A stretch of DNA of 6,550 bases. It comes from Bryobacteraceae bacterium (GTDB taxonomy: Bacteria; Acidobacteriota; Terriglobia; Bryobacterales; Bryobacteraceae). A program made the translations under genes and the position numbers. The stretch's first letter is position 1, and each line of letters begins with the position of its first letter. The notes under the pieces were generated by a model, which saw only the letters and a program-made list of their open reading frames with translations, did not search any database and had not been told where the DNA came from. Below are positions 5,469-6,550 of the stretch, one piece after another. The stretch covers positions 1 to 6,550 of the forward strand of contig JANXXV010000068.1 in NCBI GenBank assembly GCA_025350445.1. The letters run 5' to 3'.

Positions 5469-5576
5469 CACGCCAGTTGAAACATTGTGGCATAAGAACG
5501 TTCTGATTTTAACACCTATGCCCACTCGAGCTGCTGCCATGCCAATTACCTGAGGGAAGCACATAGCCGGCAACGG

Positions 5577-6215
5577 TTATTTCAGTAGCGATACCGGGTC
5601 ACCCTGCCGGATCAGGCCGCCGGAGATGACAGAGCAGTCCAGGGCCATTACGCCATGCAGCTTGCGGACGATGCTCTTGAGCACGTTCAGATCCTGCTTG
5701 AGGGTGTCTGGATCGTAGGTGGTCATCACGCATCGGCCCCTGAGTTGGGCGGCGGCGATCACGGCCTCTCCTATTTGGAGGCGACGATTCGGCCAGTTGC
5801 GTTCTTCCAGCCCTTCCACTCCGCCTATTACGATGTTGGGACGGAGGCGGCGGCCGTCGAAACCCATGTAGTCGATTGCGCCATCGGTGGCGATCAGCAG
5901 GGGCAGGACATCGAAGCGCTGCGGGCCTTCGCGATAGATCAGATCGGCGTTGGGGCCGACTGCGGCGCGGACTAGTGACAGGGCTTCAGGGGAGCTCCAG
6001 AGGTGGCGTGAAATGCGCGGTTGGCCGTCTGCGCCCGTGGTGCCCTTTAAGCCTAGTAAGCGGGGGTGGGTGCGGGATGTGATGACGCGGCCGGCGGGGC
6101 TTTGCACGAGGACTTTGCGGTCGCCGGCGAGGCCTGAGTGGTCTATCTGTATCTGTGTGAGCCGCTCGCCGGCCATTGATTTCGCGGGATAACGCCATAT
6201 TTCTTTTACGTACAT
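5577..6215 (-). CDS. MOSC-domain protein (molybdenum cofactor sulfurase C-terminal type)
   Basis: This 212-residue protein has an MOSC N-terminal beta-barrel segment (about 1-55: MYVKEIWRYPAKSM, then DHSGLAGDRKVLV and SRTHPRLLGL) followed by the MOSC domain. Family features are a RLRPNIVI strand (123-130), the usual GLEERNWPNRRLQIGEAV stretch (135-152) and the conserved cysteine C162 (LRGRCVMTTYDPDT), the presumed sulfur- or cofactor-carrying residue. MOSC proteins handle sulfur transfer to molybdenum cofactor or reduce N-hydroxylated compounds with Moco; which applies here cannot be told. The ATG at 6215 is chosen because it matches the family N-terminus and has CCGGAG 8 nt upstream. The same frame stays open to 6515, but that extension overlaps the DUF1348 gene and has no protein-like character. 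It lies 14 nt after the DUF1348 stop, so the two are probably co-transcribed. Confidence 0.92.
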   Translation of the reverse strand: MYVKEIWRYPAKSMAGERLTQIQIDHSGLAGDRKVLVQSPAGRVITSRTHPRLLGLKGTTGADGQPRISRHLWSSPEALSLVRAAVGPNADLIYREGPQRFDVLPLLIATDGAIDYMGFDGRRLRPNIVIGGVEGLEERNWPNRRLQIGEAVIAAAQLRGRCVMTTYDPDTLKQDLNVLKSIVRKLHGVMALDCSVISGGLIRQGDPVSLLK

Positions 6216-6229
6216 GATCTGCTCCGGGG

Positions 6230-6550
6230 TTATATTATGCGGCGCTCGGACTCTGCTATTGGAGCGTCGTTGATGCTGGCCAGGCGGCGTTTCATCAGGC
6301 CGGATTCGTCGAATTCCCAGAGTTCGTTTCCATAGGAACGGTGCCACTGGCCGGTGGCGTCGTGCGACTCGTATTCGAAGCTGACAGCTATGCGGTCGGT
6401 GGTGAAGGCCCAGAGCGTTTTCTTTAGGCGATAGCTGTTTTCCTGGGCCCACTTGCGGCGGAGGAAGGCTTTGATTTCTTCGCGGCCGCGCAGGAATTCG
6501 GTGCGGTTTCGCCACTCCGAGTCTGGCGTGTAGGCTAGGGCTACGCGCTC
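6230..6550 (-). CDS. DUF1348 / SnoaL-like (NTF2 fold) protein, N-terminus cut by window edge, C-terminus short
   Basis: Translating the minus strand from 6550 gives 106 residues ending at TAA (6232-6230). They carry the DUF1348 signature: [21 protein letters not shown] at the start, then [12 protein letters not shown], then [39 protein letters not shown] and [17 protein letters not shown]. This is the NTF2-like small alpha+beta barrel often annotated 'nuclear transport factor 2 family'; the enzymatic role is unknown. About 30-35 N-terminal residues are outside the window. The family as I recall it continues after ESDRR with about 15-20 residues including a WPLGxRPxDHP motif; here the protein stops two residues after ERR. 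No other frame downstream restores that motif. The next gene (MOSC) begins 14 nt later. Confidence 0.9.
   Translation of the reverse strand, partial: ERVALAYTPDSEWRNRTEFLRGREEIKAFLRRKWAQENSYRLKKTLWAFTTDRIAVSFEYESHDATGQWHRSYGNELWEFDESGLMKRRLASINDAPIAESERRII

Larger units (their letters stand above)
5274..5576. other. 303-bp non-coding region between convergent genes
   Basis: No credible gene is seen; the short minus-strand frames crossing it have no family-like features or ribosome sites. It contains a short direct repeat TGGGTATG (5282-5289 and 5303-5310, 21 bp apart), the large inverted repeat at 5337-5390 and a smaller hairpin at 5449-5468. On the minus strand a weak GCCC/GGGC stem is followed by a T-rich stretch (about 5447 down to 5425). 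The genes on both sides converge, so the structures may serve transcription ends. Confidence 0.6.

Noticed and set aside
5218..5573. Two short minus-strand frames across the 5274-5576 intergenic
   Set aside because: They run through the inverted repeat, lack ribosome sites and show no domain; one overlaps the end of the amidohydrolase.
6216..6515. 100-residue N-terminal extension of the MOSC frame
   Set aside because: It is an off-frame reading of the DUF1348 gene, rich in Arg/Pro/His; the ATG at 6215 has an SD and the family N-terminus.

Overview
The window looks like an ordinary chromosomal stretch of a GC-rich Acidobacteriota genome, probably from the Solibacter/Bryobacter/Paludibaculum side of the Terriglobia. 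That placement is an inference. It rests on the family mix (a DUF6677-like membrane protein, a secreted ComEA-like HhH protein, an 'ANRRNA...GKxAIRxNAxRHGL' paralogue-type protein and a secreted amidohydrolase) and on the GC-rich intergenic hairpins. No phage, plasmid, CRISPR, rRNA or tRNA signal was seen.

Layout. Positions 1-892 (minus) hold the N-terminal 297 residues of MiaB, the tRNA methylthiotransferase, cut by the window edge. A 96-bp divergent intergenic separates it from a 307-residue secreted protein on the plus strand (989-1912), which is built almost entirely of degenerate ~28-39 residue repeats centred on an Asn-Gly turn. This gene converges on a compact three-gene minus-strand operon (2957 down to 1999): a secreted helix-hairpin-helix protein, a four-helix membrane protein and a two-helix small membrane protein, with stop/start junctions of 0 and 1 nt. 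A double GC hairpin at 1924-1959 lies between the convergent units. Upstream of the operon on the same strand is a 237-residue protein of unknown function with a basic N-terminus and a proline-rich tail (3724-3011).

After a 271-bp divergent intergenic, a secreted metal-dependent amidohydrolase of the prolidase/imidazolonepropionase-like type runs on the plus strand (start at 3996, end at 5273). A 303-bp non-coding stretch follows with a striking 24-bp inverted repeat (5337-5390). The right end is a minus-strand pair: a DUF1348 (SnoaL/NTF2-like) protein, cut by the window edge, then 14 nt downstream a MOSC-domain protein (6215-5577).

How the genes relate. Most neighbours are functionally unrelated; only the HhH/membrane trio and the DUF1348-MOSC pair look co-transcribed. 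I do not see a clear new defence or mobile system. The points most worth a second look are the Asn-Gly repeat exoprotein, the -10-like boxes placed so close to start codons that leaderless transcripts are likely, the two intergenic inverted-repeat structures, the small secreted/membrane operon, and the shortened C-terminus of the DUF1348 protein.
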